DNA from: Peribolospora baueri
Taxonomy: Eukaryota > Basidiomycota > Peribolosporomycetes > Peribolosporales > Peribolosporaceae
DNA length: 64,000 bases
Assembly (NCBI GenBank): GCA_029717555.1
Contig: JAMDHS010000078.1
Location: forward strand, 1 to 64,000
Direction: 5' to 3'
The translations under genes were made by a program, and so were the position numbers. The notes beneath the pieces were generated by a model. That model was not told the DNA's origin. It ran no database searches and worked only from the letters and a program-made list of their open reading frames with translations. Positions 23,395 to 34,216 of this stretch are shown one piece after another. The first letter of the stretch is position 1, and each line of letters starts with the position of its first letter.

Positions 23395-25681
23395 CTAATC
23401 GACAAAGAGACGTTTGCGACTGGTTGGCTCAGAGAACCTGTATGACAAGGCGTACGGGGCAAGACAAGATTCTCGGTTAGTTGCAAAGTCCACACGCACG
23501 CCTGCGAATCGTTCGGGCGTCGTCCAGGCGCCCAAAATGGACCGAGAAAGGTCGGTCCGTTCTACACACATAAGCCACTCCTGGTGCCCGACGCCTTTGA
23601 TGTAATCCACTGTCTGCGTCTGCGGAAAGCGCCCGAAGATGCGCTCCAGGCTGGCCACGAAGTTCTTGCCGCGTTCTGTGCGTGGTGGTGGGGAACGACC
23701 ACGTGAAGTCAATGGAGCGGCGCAAGGGTGCCGGCAGACAAGCCAGCTGGAGACCGTAGAAATAGCACGTAGGGAACTCACTAATGTGCGTCTTGCCTTG
23801 AACCATGGCCTGGCATCGATGATCGATGGCGCTCTGGTCGTCGAGACCAAAGGCGTAGTGAACCTTTCTGGTGATGTAGCGAAAGATGGCGGCCTTTCGA
23901 TCAATGCCTGCGTTTAAGGCGTAAGTCGGAACTGGCGCAGGAAGACAAAGGGTATGAGCGAGGCGCAAGGCAGCGAGAAGACGACGGAAGAGGGTTAAGA
24001 AGCATTGAATGCGCCTACGTTTCCCGTCGAAGCCGTACTTTACCGTGCGGAGAAACGTCAAGGAGCAATGAGGGCGATACAATTGAGCTATGACTTGGCC
24101 GGTTGTCAAGTACAGAAACCAAACAGCTCACTTTGTAGTCATTGTACTCAGGGCACTTCTTCACCGACTCGGGCCTCTTCCCATCCAGCCAAATGAACGA
24201 AGCCGGGTTCGAGATCCAGTAGCGAAGGGAGATTGTAGAGGCCGGGGCATCCTTGCCGAATGTGACGTAGCGCTGCGTGAGCTGGCCTCCGGCAGAGTGC
24301 TGCAAGTGAAGAGAGTTCGTGGGCCCACACAAGGTCAGTCAGACTTTGAAGGAAGGCCACATAGGTGACAAAGAAGCACTTCGACGTACACCCGCGACCA
24401 TAACAACTTCGACCTTTGGGAAGCGCTTTCTATCTGAAGACCAGTTGACGAGCCAGTCAATCACGTCGAACGAGCTAATGTTGCCCACATGGGCTGGATA
24501 ACTGTCAAAGTTGGATCGAGGTGTTAAGTTCGTCTGGACACCGCTAGCCAGATGGCCAACACAATAACTCACAGACTATGGTATCCCTTGGCCCAATCGT
24601 CCCCATTCCACACCAAGACGCCGTTAGCCGAACTGTTCGTCTTGTTGTCGTACGTGTATGCGCCGTTCTTGTCTACTTCGGACAAGTATTCGGGAGCGAT
24701 GATGAGGATCTCAGCGGGGTCGAATTGGGCATTGTAAGAGGACTTGGGGTGCTTCGGATTGAGGTGCGAGGAGTGATGCTTGTGGTGATGCTTGTTCGGT
24801 CCCTTGGTACGGTGCGACTTCGACGCGCTTTTCACGGCTTTCTTGCCATGGTGAACGTGGTTGCGGTGTTCAAGCCGATTCTGGCTTTTCAAGGACGAAG
24901 TCGTGTTGACCGGACTGGGCTTCGGGGCGCTGTTCGGGGTGCTGTTCGGGGCGCTGTTCGGGGCGCTGTTCGGGGTGCTGTTCGGGGTGCTGTTTGCGGT
25001 GCTGTTCGCGGTCCCCTGCGCATTGCTAACGGGGGAGGGCATTGCCGCGAGAGGAGACGGACCAGGGATCTCAACAGGTTGCGTTGAATGCTCCTTAGCC
25101 TCGAGCGAGAGAGCAGTGTTGACGTTGCTCCACACGTTCCACCCGTCGCGGTGTTTCTTGATAAAATGAAAAGAAACCGAGTGGACAGATAAGATTAAGA
25201 GATGACGAATGAAAGGGGAAAGCAGGGCAAGAAGAGAGGAAAGTCGACGTACGCCATGACTAGCGATGATGACTCGCTTGAGCTTGGCCGGGTCGTAGCC
25301 TTTCGTGACGTAAACGGGCTGTGTAGAGAGTGAAAGGCAGGGACGGACGGTAACAGGTAGGTAGGCCTTCACAAGTCGCCTAGTTCACGAGGCTGCGAAG
25401 AGCCAAGAGAGGACAGCACGCACCATCCGAGCACCATTTCTAATCTCGAAGTACTCGAGTTGAGCTCCCTCGACCGAAGGCAGCTCCTTCCAGCCTTTTC
25501 TCCAGCCGTCGCGAGAGCCGGGGAATACTCCAGGCGCGTGGGCGACGGAGCTCTGGAGGCTGGTGGTCATGAGATCGTCGACGGATGTCTTGGCCGCCAG
25601 GAGGAGGGAGGTGATGTTGAAGGCGGCCGTCGATCCTGGAAGCAAAAGCGGGAGAAGGTACAACAGCGAGAGCTTGACCAT
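23395..25681 (-). CDS. secreted alpha/beta hydrolase with repetitive insertion
   Basis: A multi-exon minus-strand gene starting at ATG 25679-25681 with a signal peptide (MVKLSLLYLLPLLLPGSTAA). The hydrolase core follows: PVYVTKGYDPAKLKRVIIAS, HG plus KHRDGWNVWSN, APEYLSEVDKNGAY, VLVWNGDDWAKGYHS, ISSFDVIDWLV and KVEVVMVAG. The nucleophile elbow GHSAGG is formed across an intron (VAG joined to HSAGGQLTQRY). A late GVGHQEW may hold the catalytic His. It looks like a fungal extracellular esterase/lipase-like protein of unknown substrate. Between the early core strands and LIIAPEYLS sits an insertion of over 100 residues made of a seven-unit N-S-[T/A]-[P/A] repeat and a His/Lys-rich stretch (KGPNKHHHKHHSSHLNPK). 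The C-terminus ends RKRLFVD-stop. Four NST sequons in the repeat could be glycosylated. Exons in the 23.6-24.3 kb part are less certain. Confidence 0.8.
24924..25007 (-). repeat. seven-unit 12-base coding minisatellite
   Basis: Seven tandem 12-base units (plus-strand GGGGYGCTGTTC with few changes) lie in phase inside the hydrolase gene. On the coding strand each unit encodes N-S-A-P, N-S-T-P or N-S-T-A. Near-identity of units implies recent expansion or homogenisation. Confidence 0.9.
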
Positions 25682-25885
25682 TTTGTGTAACGTGCAAGGA
25701 AAAAGGACAAGAAAAGAAGGTACAAGGCAACACTGGGGTTTAGTCTGCAAGGCAAAAGAGAGGGCCGAACACGGCAGTGAGGACGAGGCCAAGCGGGAGA
25801 GGACGAAGGAGGAGGGCGGGAAGAGGGGCGGGGGTGATGGGAGAGAAAAGAGGGAGAACAAGGACCTCTCAAAGCAACGGGGCTG

Positions 25886-25891
25886 TTTATA
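25886..25891 (-). promoter_or_regulatory. TATA box candidate for the hydrolase gene
   Basis: TATAAA on the minus strand, 205 bases upstream of the hydrolase ATG. The spacing matches other candidates in the window. Confidence 0.45.
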
Positions 25892-27071
25892 GCCTTCTCA
25901 TCGAGCCATCGCTCTTCTCTGAAGGATGCCAAGCGGTGGCCGGAAGGTCGAAGACGAAGAGAGAGACGAGCGTTCCTGTCTGGCGACGCGTCGTGATGGT
26001 CCGTGCGTCGACGACGTTGGATGACCACGGACAGATCCTGCCTCGCGCCGGCGCGTGGGCCTAGAGAGAAGGCGAAGAAGGTCGACTCGGGCGTCAGAAG
26101 TTCCTTTTTTCCGCGCCATCTCTCCTGGAGGAAAATTTGCTTTCGGTTTTCGAAAAGCCGTATTGTTGAGTCGGGCTCGTACCAGCTGGTGCCCACCACC
26201 GTACCAGCCAGAATTCGCCTCTTGGTCCTTCCGAGAACCACCCATTCTCCACTTGGTGCCACATGTCGCGAGGGTCAAGGTATGGGAAAGATGGTGCGGA
26301 GAGCCTAGTAGCGGTCGTTGAAAGCAAGGAATCGGCTACAGCTTGTGCAAAGGATGTGGAGCCAAGGTAAAGCAGCGAGAGAGGCAGAGAGAAGAGAGGA
26401 GCGCGGGTGGGAATGGACCACCTGTTTGTCAGCGGAGGGAGAGAGCAACTGTTCTTCGATTCCCTGCCTAGAGCAAGTCGGCAATACTGCTCGCATCTCT
26501 TGGAGGAAGAGTCCGTATTGGGTGAGTAAGGCGGCGAAGGTGGTGGCGTCGTCAGCTCCCGCAGTCTTCCTCGCCAGGGCTAGAGACACTGCTGACGTCG
26601 TTGAAAACCTCTTCGAGGACTCATTGCACGTCGACCGCGCGCGTACACGTCCTCTTTGACGAACCACATTATCTGCGTCCCCACTCTCTGTCAAAGAGGA
26701 TGTATACGGCAAAGCCAGCCCTCGGGGGCCGCACCCGGTGGGTACGATCGAGCCATAGCGCTCGCGAAAGCACCGATGAGGCATTGGAATAGGAAAAGGT
26801 CGGAGGCGTGCAGAGAGGAGTCGAGCAGCTCTTGGATGGAGAGTGGGTTCCAAATAACAGTGGAGAGACTCAGGAAAGGCTTGTCTGCGCTCTAAGAGGG
26901 TCATTTGTGTGCTTGCTAGTGATCGTCCCATTGCTCGGTGTCGGGAGACGAGGTTGAGAAGGGCACATCGGTCCAATCGCGGAGATTGATCGACGCGGGC
27001 GATCGAACGTGCTTCGTCTCGCTCTGCCTTGTTTGTCTCTGCCCACCACCTACACATATGCTTCGCCGGGT

Positions 27072-27077
27072 TATAAA
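27072..27077 (+). promoter_or_regulatory. TATA box candidate for the RING-like gene
   Basis: TATAAA in the context GGGTTATAAAGACG, 215 bases before the ATG at 27287, followed by a CT-rich stretch typical of a leader. Confidence 0.45.
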
Positions 27078-27286
27078 GACGAGGAGGCTCCTTGACCTTC
27101 CTTCTCGCCTTCCCTTCCTACGCACACAGCCTCGCTGAGGCTCCTCTACGTCCTAGTCAAGCTTCCTCCCCCTATCGATTACAACTCGCGCATCCAACCC
27201 ATCATAGGGCCATCAAGTCCACCCGGACGGGATAGGGCGGAAGGATCTACCTCTCTGGCGAGATTTCGTTCATCGACAAGATCACG

Positions 27287-29058
27287 ATGGATAGACCTAG
27301 TCGCTCAGCAGACGGCGCCGAGCCGAACACAGAAACCATGTCCCCGTCCCCTTCCCGGTCTGTCCCAGCAGACCCAAGCCCTAGCACCGACACCAACACC
27401 AGAACCAACGCCAGCGCAGCCGACACCGGGGAAGGGGGCCTGGGCGTGATCGACCTCACATCTGACGACACTCCCGCGACATCCAGGACCGAAGTTCCGG
27501 AATCGAGCACCAACAGCGAGGAAGAGGTGACGTTCGTGCGGGAGAATGAGGAAGTTGAGAGGAATCGCCAGCGAGAACGGGAGAGGGAAAGGGATAGGGA
27601 TCAGATTAGGGACGACTTGCTGGGGGGCAACGAGTTGATGGGTGAGCCCAGCGCGATGCTTTACTAAAATGAGGTGGCGCTCGCCCTTGGGCTGACGCTA
27701 ATCCTCGAGCTTCTGGTTTCGCATGGACGTTCTGTCTCCTATATCGTCTGACTGTCCTCCGTTCCGTTCCTTTTCCGTTTCTCATCTACGGCGGTGCAGA
27801 AGTGATCGCCAACGCGGGTGCCCTACGAGGGATGATTCGAAACCGCGCACCTGGTTTTTTCGGTGCTGGGATTCACATCGATCAGGGCAGGCCTTACGCC
27901 CGTGTGGCCGCGGAGAACAACAACATACGCTTCCACGAGGGTGGCGCGGCTATCGTCGGCCCCACCCTCGGCTTTCTCAACCCTCCCACGGTCGGCAACG
28001 CGGGCGACAGCCAATCTGGTCGCGGACGCCGCGTTCGCGCGTTCGGTGGAACAGCCTTCCGGTCTCCAGGTTACTTTGAGCGACAGGTAGCCGATTACAT
28101 GCGCCAGCTGGACGATATCGAAGGACCAAAGGAGACGCTCGCGGAGCAGCAAAAGGTCATCAATGGCATGCCTAAGCGGTTTTCGTGGAAGCTCACTCAT
28201 CGGACCAACAAGCCTAGGAAAGGCTTCACCTTGGATATGCCCAACCCTGATGCCGCTGAAGCGGAGAGCATTGACCTCGTCGGAGGTGGGGGAGGCGCGG
28301 GAAAGGGAAAGGGAAAGGGAAAGGCGCCTGCCAGGGAGACGGGCAAGGACGAGGAGGATAAGCAGCAAGAGGACGACGGTACGGCGGTGGTGGAGGAGGA
28401 CAAGAAGAAGCCCGCGCCGTCGGTCGTTTGCGCGGGCTGCCAATCTCGCCTCGTCATCGGCGCTCCCACGCCCGAGCAGCGTATTTACGCTCTCCCTTGT
28501 GGGCATTTGTTGGACGGGTGGTGCGTCAGAACGTTGACCAACCCTAGAAGCGGGGAGGACATGAGCAAGGGCGGAGGTGGAGGAGACCGAGACGATGAGG
28601 ATGTGATATCGAGTGGGAAACGCCGGCCGAACAAACGCGACGGCCTGTCCTCGTCATTATTGTCGCCACCGCCGGGAAAGCGAGCGAGGGCGGGATCGTG
28701 GTCCAAGGGCAAGGATGAGGAGGCGGAGGATAGCGACCCGACGGACATCGAGGAAGCAGAGGACGCGAGAGGCGGCGGTAAGAGCGGAGACGGGAGTGGC
28801 AAGACTAGAGACATCCACCAGTCCTCTGCGACTGCCGAGGAGGAGCAGGAGCGAACGGAAGAGGAAGAGAAGAACGTGGAAGAGGAGACGATGGAGGAAG
28901 ACGAAGAGGGGGAGGGTCTGGCAAAAGCAGAGGCGGAAGAGGCGGCGCTGCCCATCCCCGGTCCTTTGGCTTTTGAGTGCCCCATCGAGTGGTGCGGATG
29001 GAGGTGCGTGCCGGGGAGCAAGAAGAAAAGCAAGAGCCTGATCGTGTTGAGGGTTTGA
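27287..29058 (+). CDS. RING-like protein with SUMO-interacting motif
   Basis: Two exons (27287-27640 and about 27799-29058) join in phase (NELM to EVIANAG). The N-terminal exon has GVIDLTSDD, a classic SUMO-interacting motif with flanking acidic residues and serines, then EEVTFVREN and an Arg/Glu-rich helix. Exon 2 has a conserved-looking block (YFERQVADYMRQLDDIEG, PKRFSWKLTHRTNKPRKG), then a zinc-binding pattern CAGC, LPCGHLLDGWC and finally CPIEWCGWRC. This order fits a RING in which Cys-x2-Cys, the Cys-Gly-His turn and the last Cys pair are present, but the last pair is separated by about 150 acidic, Lys/Glu-rich residues. SIM plus RING is the signature of SUMO-targeted ubiquitin ligases (Slx8/RNF4 type), which act in the nucleus. 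Activity is inferred; the split RING makes it uncertain. Confidence 0.65.
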
Positions 29059-29412
29059 AATTCTGCAGACGGCGGAGTCGTGCGTGTTTTCTTTCGTCTT
29101 CCCCTTCGCCGCCTCGAGTCCAATCCATGTCCTTCACCCTTACATTTCACTGTACCCGTACTCGCGTCCATGCTCTCCGATGTACTCTAATGCTGGGGAG
29201 AGGAGACCAGGCGGTAGAGACAGCGCAGTGTTCGTAACGTCATCTGATCGTTCCCTTGTCATTCCTTGCACCCTGGAGGTTGAGGGCGAGAGTCCGAAGG
29301 CGAGAGTGAATACAAAACGGAGAGAAAGAAACGGGAAACGGTGCGAGCGTGGGAAGATCTATTTTCATCGAGTCCAACGAAGTAGGCGCCCACGGAAACG
29401 ATGATTCTCTCG
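29059..29412. other. convergent 3' flank
   Basis: 354 bases between the stop codons of the RING-like gene and the acyl-CoA synthetase. Nothing notable is seen. Confidence 0.4.
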
Positions 29413-32400
29413 TCACAACTTGGACTTGGCCTTGCCCGTCGAAGCCTCCCAAAGCTTCCTGACCTCCTCCTTGACGTCCTTTTTCACGACCTTGCCGTTC
29501 GCGTTCCTCGGCAAGCTCTCGCCCTTGGCCTTGACGACGACGAACACGGGTACGCAGTGCTTGGGGAGGTGCTTTGCCGTCTCCGCCCGTACCTCTTCCG
29601 GCGACGGAGGACGCGAGCCCGAGGCGAAGGCGGAGTCGGCGGGTACGACCACTAGCGCGGGCACTTCGCCTAGGCTCGGGTGTGGGAGAGGGACGGCGGC
29701 ACTATGGAGGCGAGCGGACCGAGTGGCCGGCGTGAGACAGGCGAATGACGTATCAAAGCGATCAGATCAGCTTCCCTAGTTCGAACGCTGGCATGAGGAC
29801 CGGCCGTCCTCAAACAAAAAAGAGACCCGGCAGACGGCGAGAAAAGGGGCATACGTATGTACTCACGCATCGATCAACCGTGGATCGGTCAGTGCGGCGT
29901 TCTCAATCTCGATCGAGGCGATGTTCTCGCCTCCGCGGATGATGATGTCCTTGGCTGTTCCCGAGAAGAGCGTACCCTCGTCAGCCTGTCCCTCATCCCA
30001 CCGTTCCTTCCCTCTCCGTCCACCGACCGAACAGGCTCTCCATGTAGAACACAAACGGAGGACGGATCAACGACACACCTCTGTCGCGAATGTACACAAA
30101 GCCTTCGTCGTCTATGCTTCCCAGGTCTCCCGTCTTGAACCACCCGTCAGAGGTGAATGCCTTCGCCGTCCCCTCCGGGTTACGGTAGTAACTGATGGAG
30201 AGAGAGCGAGCGGGGGTGAGAGCAGGAAAAGCGCAGACGACGGTCAGCGATCGCACGCCGAGAGGCGAGGGAGGGGAGGTACACACCCTTTGCACATATT
30301 TGGTCCCCTGATCCACAGCTCTCCGATGGCGTTCCTAGGCACCTCAACCTCCGTTACCGGGTCAACGGCGATGATATCGTTAACGGGCGCTACCAGGCCA
30401 GTGCTCGTCGGTCGGGCGAGGTAATCTTCGCCAACGTGGCCGACTGCATGTCGAAGGAGACACAGGTAGACGGGGATGGTGACCCCGATGACGACGGACG
30501 GTGAACAAACCGCAGAGCAAAGCAAAGACGCGGGCGGCCGGCTCACCTGCGACGCTATTGCTCTCTGTCAGGCCCCAAGCTTGACCGGTGCTAGCGAGCG
30601 GGAAGGCCTTCTTGGCCTCTGCTATGAGGCTCTTGCTGGGAGCCGCACCTCCATAGCCGATGCTAATGAGCGGGTTTTTTTCCGGAAGGAGCTTCGATTC
30701 AATAAGCTCCTTGGCCATGAAGGGTACACTGGAGTGAGACGGGGCGGGCAATACGACGGGAAAAAAAGAGGTCGACAGCGCGTTCCGATTCGAGTTGGAA
30801 CACGGGCTTGAGTAGGGCAACGAGCAACATACCCGCCCATGGCAGTGATATTCTCCTCCATGATGACCTTGACAGCCGTCTTGACGTCCCACTGTCGATG
30901 GCGATAAAATCCGTGAGGACATATGTGTGAGCGTCGGGAAGAAGGAGGACGTGAAAGGGGAACGCCAGCGAAGTGATAGAACGGCCGCTGACCTTGTACA
31001 TCAACGCGAGCTGAAAGAATCGACGCAAGCCGAGCACAAGAGAGTCAACCACCTCGTCAGCGCCTGTTCAAGACGACCGCACATATGAAGGGAGAAGACA
31101 GGTGCATTAAAATGGTACGCAGAAAGGAATGGTGGGGTGCAATCTCACTTTGTTACCCATCGTCGTTCCCACCAAGAACATGCTTTGGTTGCCGGTGACT
31201 GGAGTTTGAGATGGGTGGAATTGCGGACAGGAGATCAGCTCGTGTCTTCTCCCGACCCGTCCGGCACAGGCATCTCGCAGGAGGGCCCATGAATCCTCTG
31301 AATCTTCTCAGCGAGCCTCAACTCCCACCCCGTCCGATCGACCGACCGATCGAACTCACCGTGGAAAAGCGGCACGGTGACCAACGTCCCAAGCTGAGGG
31401 TCGTCCGGCGTGGGAGGAGGGGGCAACGGATCACCTCTGCGTAGCAAGGCGCGTGGCACACCGCAGGAGCTATTGCGGATGTTGGTGAGATAGGCGCGGT
31501 GGGAGGAGAGGACTGCTTTGGGCATGCCAGTCTGTTTGTGGTTTGTTGAAAGGCGCACATTCGTGGTCATCCTTCCGTTGCGTGAAGAGGGCAGGAGTGA
31601 GGAGAGGGTGGCGCCACTCACCGTGCCGGAAGTGAACATGATGACCGCATCATCGTCCGGCTCGCAGTGCACGAGCTCGGGCGGAGAAGTGTGTTCCCTC
31701 TGGATACGACTGGCGTACTCGGATAGGATCTCTTCCCAGTCCCTAATTCCCTTGCGCCTCGCATCTTCGCACCTCCACGGTGCCTTTGTCTTTTCTCCAG
31801 CAGGGATAAACCCGTTTCCGTTGCGGGGGACGACGACCACGCCCATGAGGCTACCTCCCGGGTTGTGGTTTGAAGAGTCAGGGGCCACCGGGACGATGTA
31901 CTTGGGTAGAGGGGCCGGAGGCGTGGCGGGCGGCTCATGATAGTTGGGAGGGGCCTTGAAAGCGGGAGGGCGCGTTATAGCGGAGGAATAGAGGTGGGAA
32001 AGGTGTGGGAGGAGACGCTCGTAGCGCTCGGGGTCCACTATAACGACCCTACACTGCGCGAGGGAGAGGCAGTAGGCTTGTTGATGGCCTTGATGGGCGG
32101 AGAAGAGCAAGGGCGTTCTTTAGCAGACCGCCGGGTCCCATAAGGATGGCTCAAGGAGCACAGAAGCGGCGACAGAGGAAGGACGAGCACTCGCTCACAC
32201 CCGCTCACCTTCCAACCACGCGTTGGGAGCGACCATGATGGCGCCGAGCCAATAAGTGGCCAACATCGTAACGATCCACTCGGGGTAGTTGCGCGAGAGC
32301 ACGCCGACCTTGTCGCCCTTCCTCACGCCGTACTCTTTCCTGAGCCATTCGGCGACGACGAGGACGCGCGCGTGCGTCTGCTCATAAGTGAGCCTGTTGG

Positions 32401-32910
32401 GGTCCGATCCGAGGGAGAGGGGCAGGGGGTGGAGGTTGGACGCGGCCGACACAGCGCGGGCGGCGCCCGCTTGGGAACCTGAGAAAAGGAGGTACTGGCG
32501 AGTTGCCCAGGTCTAGGGGCAGTCAGACCGAGGATAGAAGCGAAAGAAGGAAGGAAAGGAGGACGGGAAGGGTGTGGACAATGAGGTCAGGTCAGTCGGT
32601 AGCGCCAGGGCCAGAAAATGGTCCTCTGAATCTCACGTCCCACATGCGACGCTGCGCAACGGTTCTGGAGGGGATCGCGACCACTCACGGTGGAGACATC
32701 CCTCCACCACACTCCGGCAGAGGCCCAGAGGTTCTTGTACACCTTCATCACCTTGCCCTCTACTGTGGCCGTGATGACCTCGTAGGGCGAGCCGGGGGTG
32801 GTGGTGAGCAGCCGATCGGTCTCTTCTATGGAGCGGAACGGCGTCCATGCATCATCCCCACTCATGAGGGCGGGGGGCGGGGGAGTGGAGGGGGGCGTAG
32901 GGAGAGACAT
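29413..32910 (-). CDS. peroxisomal acyl-CoA synthetase (AMP-binding)
   Basis: A gene of about a dozen exons encoding an adenylate-forming enzyme. The N-terminal extension ([18 protein letters not shown], then [19 protein letters not shown] and [16 protein letters not shown]) is of the kind found in fungal fatty acyl-CoA synthetases. Core motifs are P-loop TSGTTGMPKAV (split by an intron), [38 protein letters not shown], the hinge [17 protein letters not shown] and the C-terminal catalytic Lys in [11 protein letters not shown]. The last three residues are SKL, a perfect peroxisomal PTS1 signal. It should ligate a medium- or long-chain fatty acid, or an aromatic acid, to CoA using ATP inside peroxisomes, feeding beta-oxidation. 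An insertion of about 60 residues before the P-loop ([20 protein letters not shown] region) is Pro-rich. Chain-length preference cannot be told from sequence. Confidence 0.9.
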
Positions 32911-34216
32911 GCTGGTTGCGCGGCGTGGTGGTGACGGAGGGGCGGAAGATGGCGGTGGTGGTGGAGAAGAGGACGAAGGCGAGGCCGTCGCTGTCCCATC
33001 GCTGAGGATCCACTTGCGGCGACGGACGGCGCGGATGGCCGGCCCGACATTGTGGGGCACACAAGGGCAACGGCAGGCGACCGATTTACCGATTTACCGA
33101 TCTCCACCTCGACGGCGGTACCTCTGAGCACTTTACTTCCTTTGGCCGGACATTGCGGGGTGCAGCACGGAGTGGGAGCGCGGACGCGGTTTCACTGGGG
33201 CCACCATCACCACCTGCGGTCTACAGTACAGTACGGCACGGTGCAGCATGGGCGTGTCGTGCTGAGAGATGGTGAGCCTTCGGGCGGCCCTCGCTCGCTC
33301 GGCAGTGCTTGCTCGCTCCAAACGGGCTCTCGTCGATGCCAACCAAGATGGAGGTGTCTGTCTGTCTGTCTTTCTGTGCGACGTTGGTCGGGTGCAAGCT
33401 GCCGTAGCCGCCATTGCCGTACGATCTCGGCTGTACCGCCGCGGCTCGGTAAATTTCATAGCCGGTTATTCCCAGCCGACGACGCGCACGGCACGCACGC
33501 ACGTTACGGGTAGACGGCTGACGTAAGCAGGAAGGAGCACACACGTCGAGAAGCAGGCCCAGCTGGGCCCCTGCAAATGTGACATATCCAACGTGGTTCA
33601 CCAGCCATCGAGAGGGACAGCGACGGCTGGGCTGGCAAGCAAGGGTGATGAGAAGCTAAGCTTTGTATCGGCCGTCGAGACGACCGACGTCCGTTCCGTG
33701 TTCCGTCCGATCACTAGGGTCGTGGACGGCATGGGCAAGTGGCTCTGAGCACGAGACGAGACGGCGGGCACATGTGTATCAAGTCCCAGGTGCTTGGGAC
33801 GAACCACGGAGGCATCGACCGAGCTGGGTCGTGTCTTTTTTTTGACACGAACGAGCCTCCAAGAAGCTGCTGGTGCTGCTGCTGCTGCTTCTCTCTCTCC
33901 CGAGCTGTTCGAGAGAGAGCACGACTTTGTACCAGCCGCACCACGTGCCAGCTCGCAACACGTGCCGCAGCTCCGATCTCCGCAGGTTCTTCGCGCAGGG
34001 GCCGCGAGCGGCAGCCAAATTGCAAGGTGGCCCTCCATCTAAACTTTTGCCAGCGTCGTTCATTTCATGGCTCGCTCATCGGACAGGAGCGCTGTGGAGT
34101 AGCCGAGCAGCACCACCACCTCGTCTTCACCTCGGCGTCCCCTCTTCTCCATCGGACCCCATCTTACGCACGCTGCCTCGCTCCCAGCCTACCTTCAGCC
34201 GTCGCTGCCCGTCGCC
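32911..34216. other. divergent intergenic region ACS/MDM31
   Basis: About 1.3 kb separating divergent start codons. It contains a (TCTG)n microsatellite near 33356-33370 and palindrome-like GC-rich stretches. Frames of 90-170 codons on both strands are compositionally biased and unrecognised. No TATA element found. Confidence 0.4.

Larger units (their letters stand above)
25682..27286. other. divergent intergenic region
   Basis: About 1.6 kb between the hydrolase (-) and the RING-like gene (+). The segment next to the hydrolase start is pyrimidine-rich on its coding strand, as expected of a 5' leader. A 250-codon minus frame (26305-27057) has no recognisable features. Two TATA candidates are listed separately. 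Confidence 0.4.

Noticed and set aside
26305-27057. 250-codon minus-strand frame
   Set aside because: Amino-acid composition is unstructured, no motif or family resemblance, no splice or promoter support. Long chance frames are common in GC-rich DNA.
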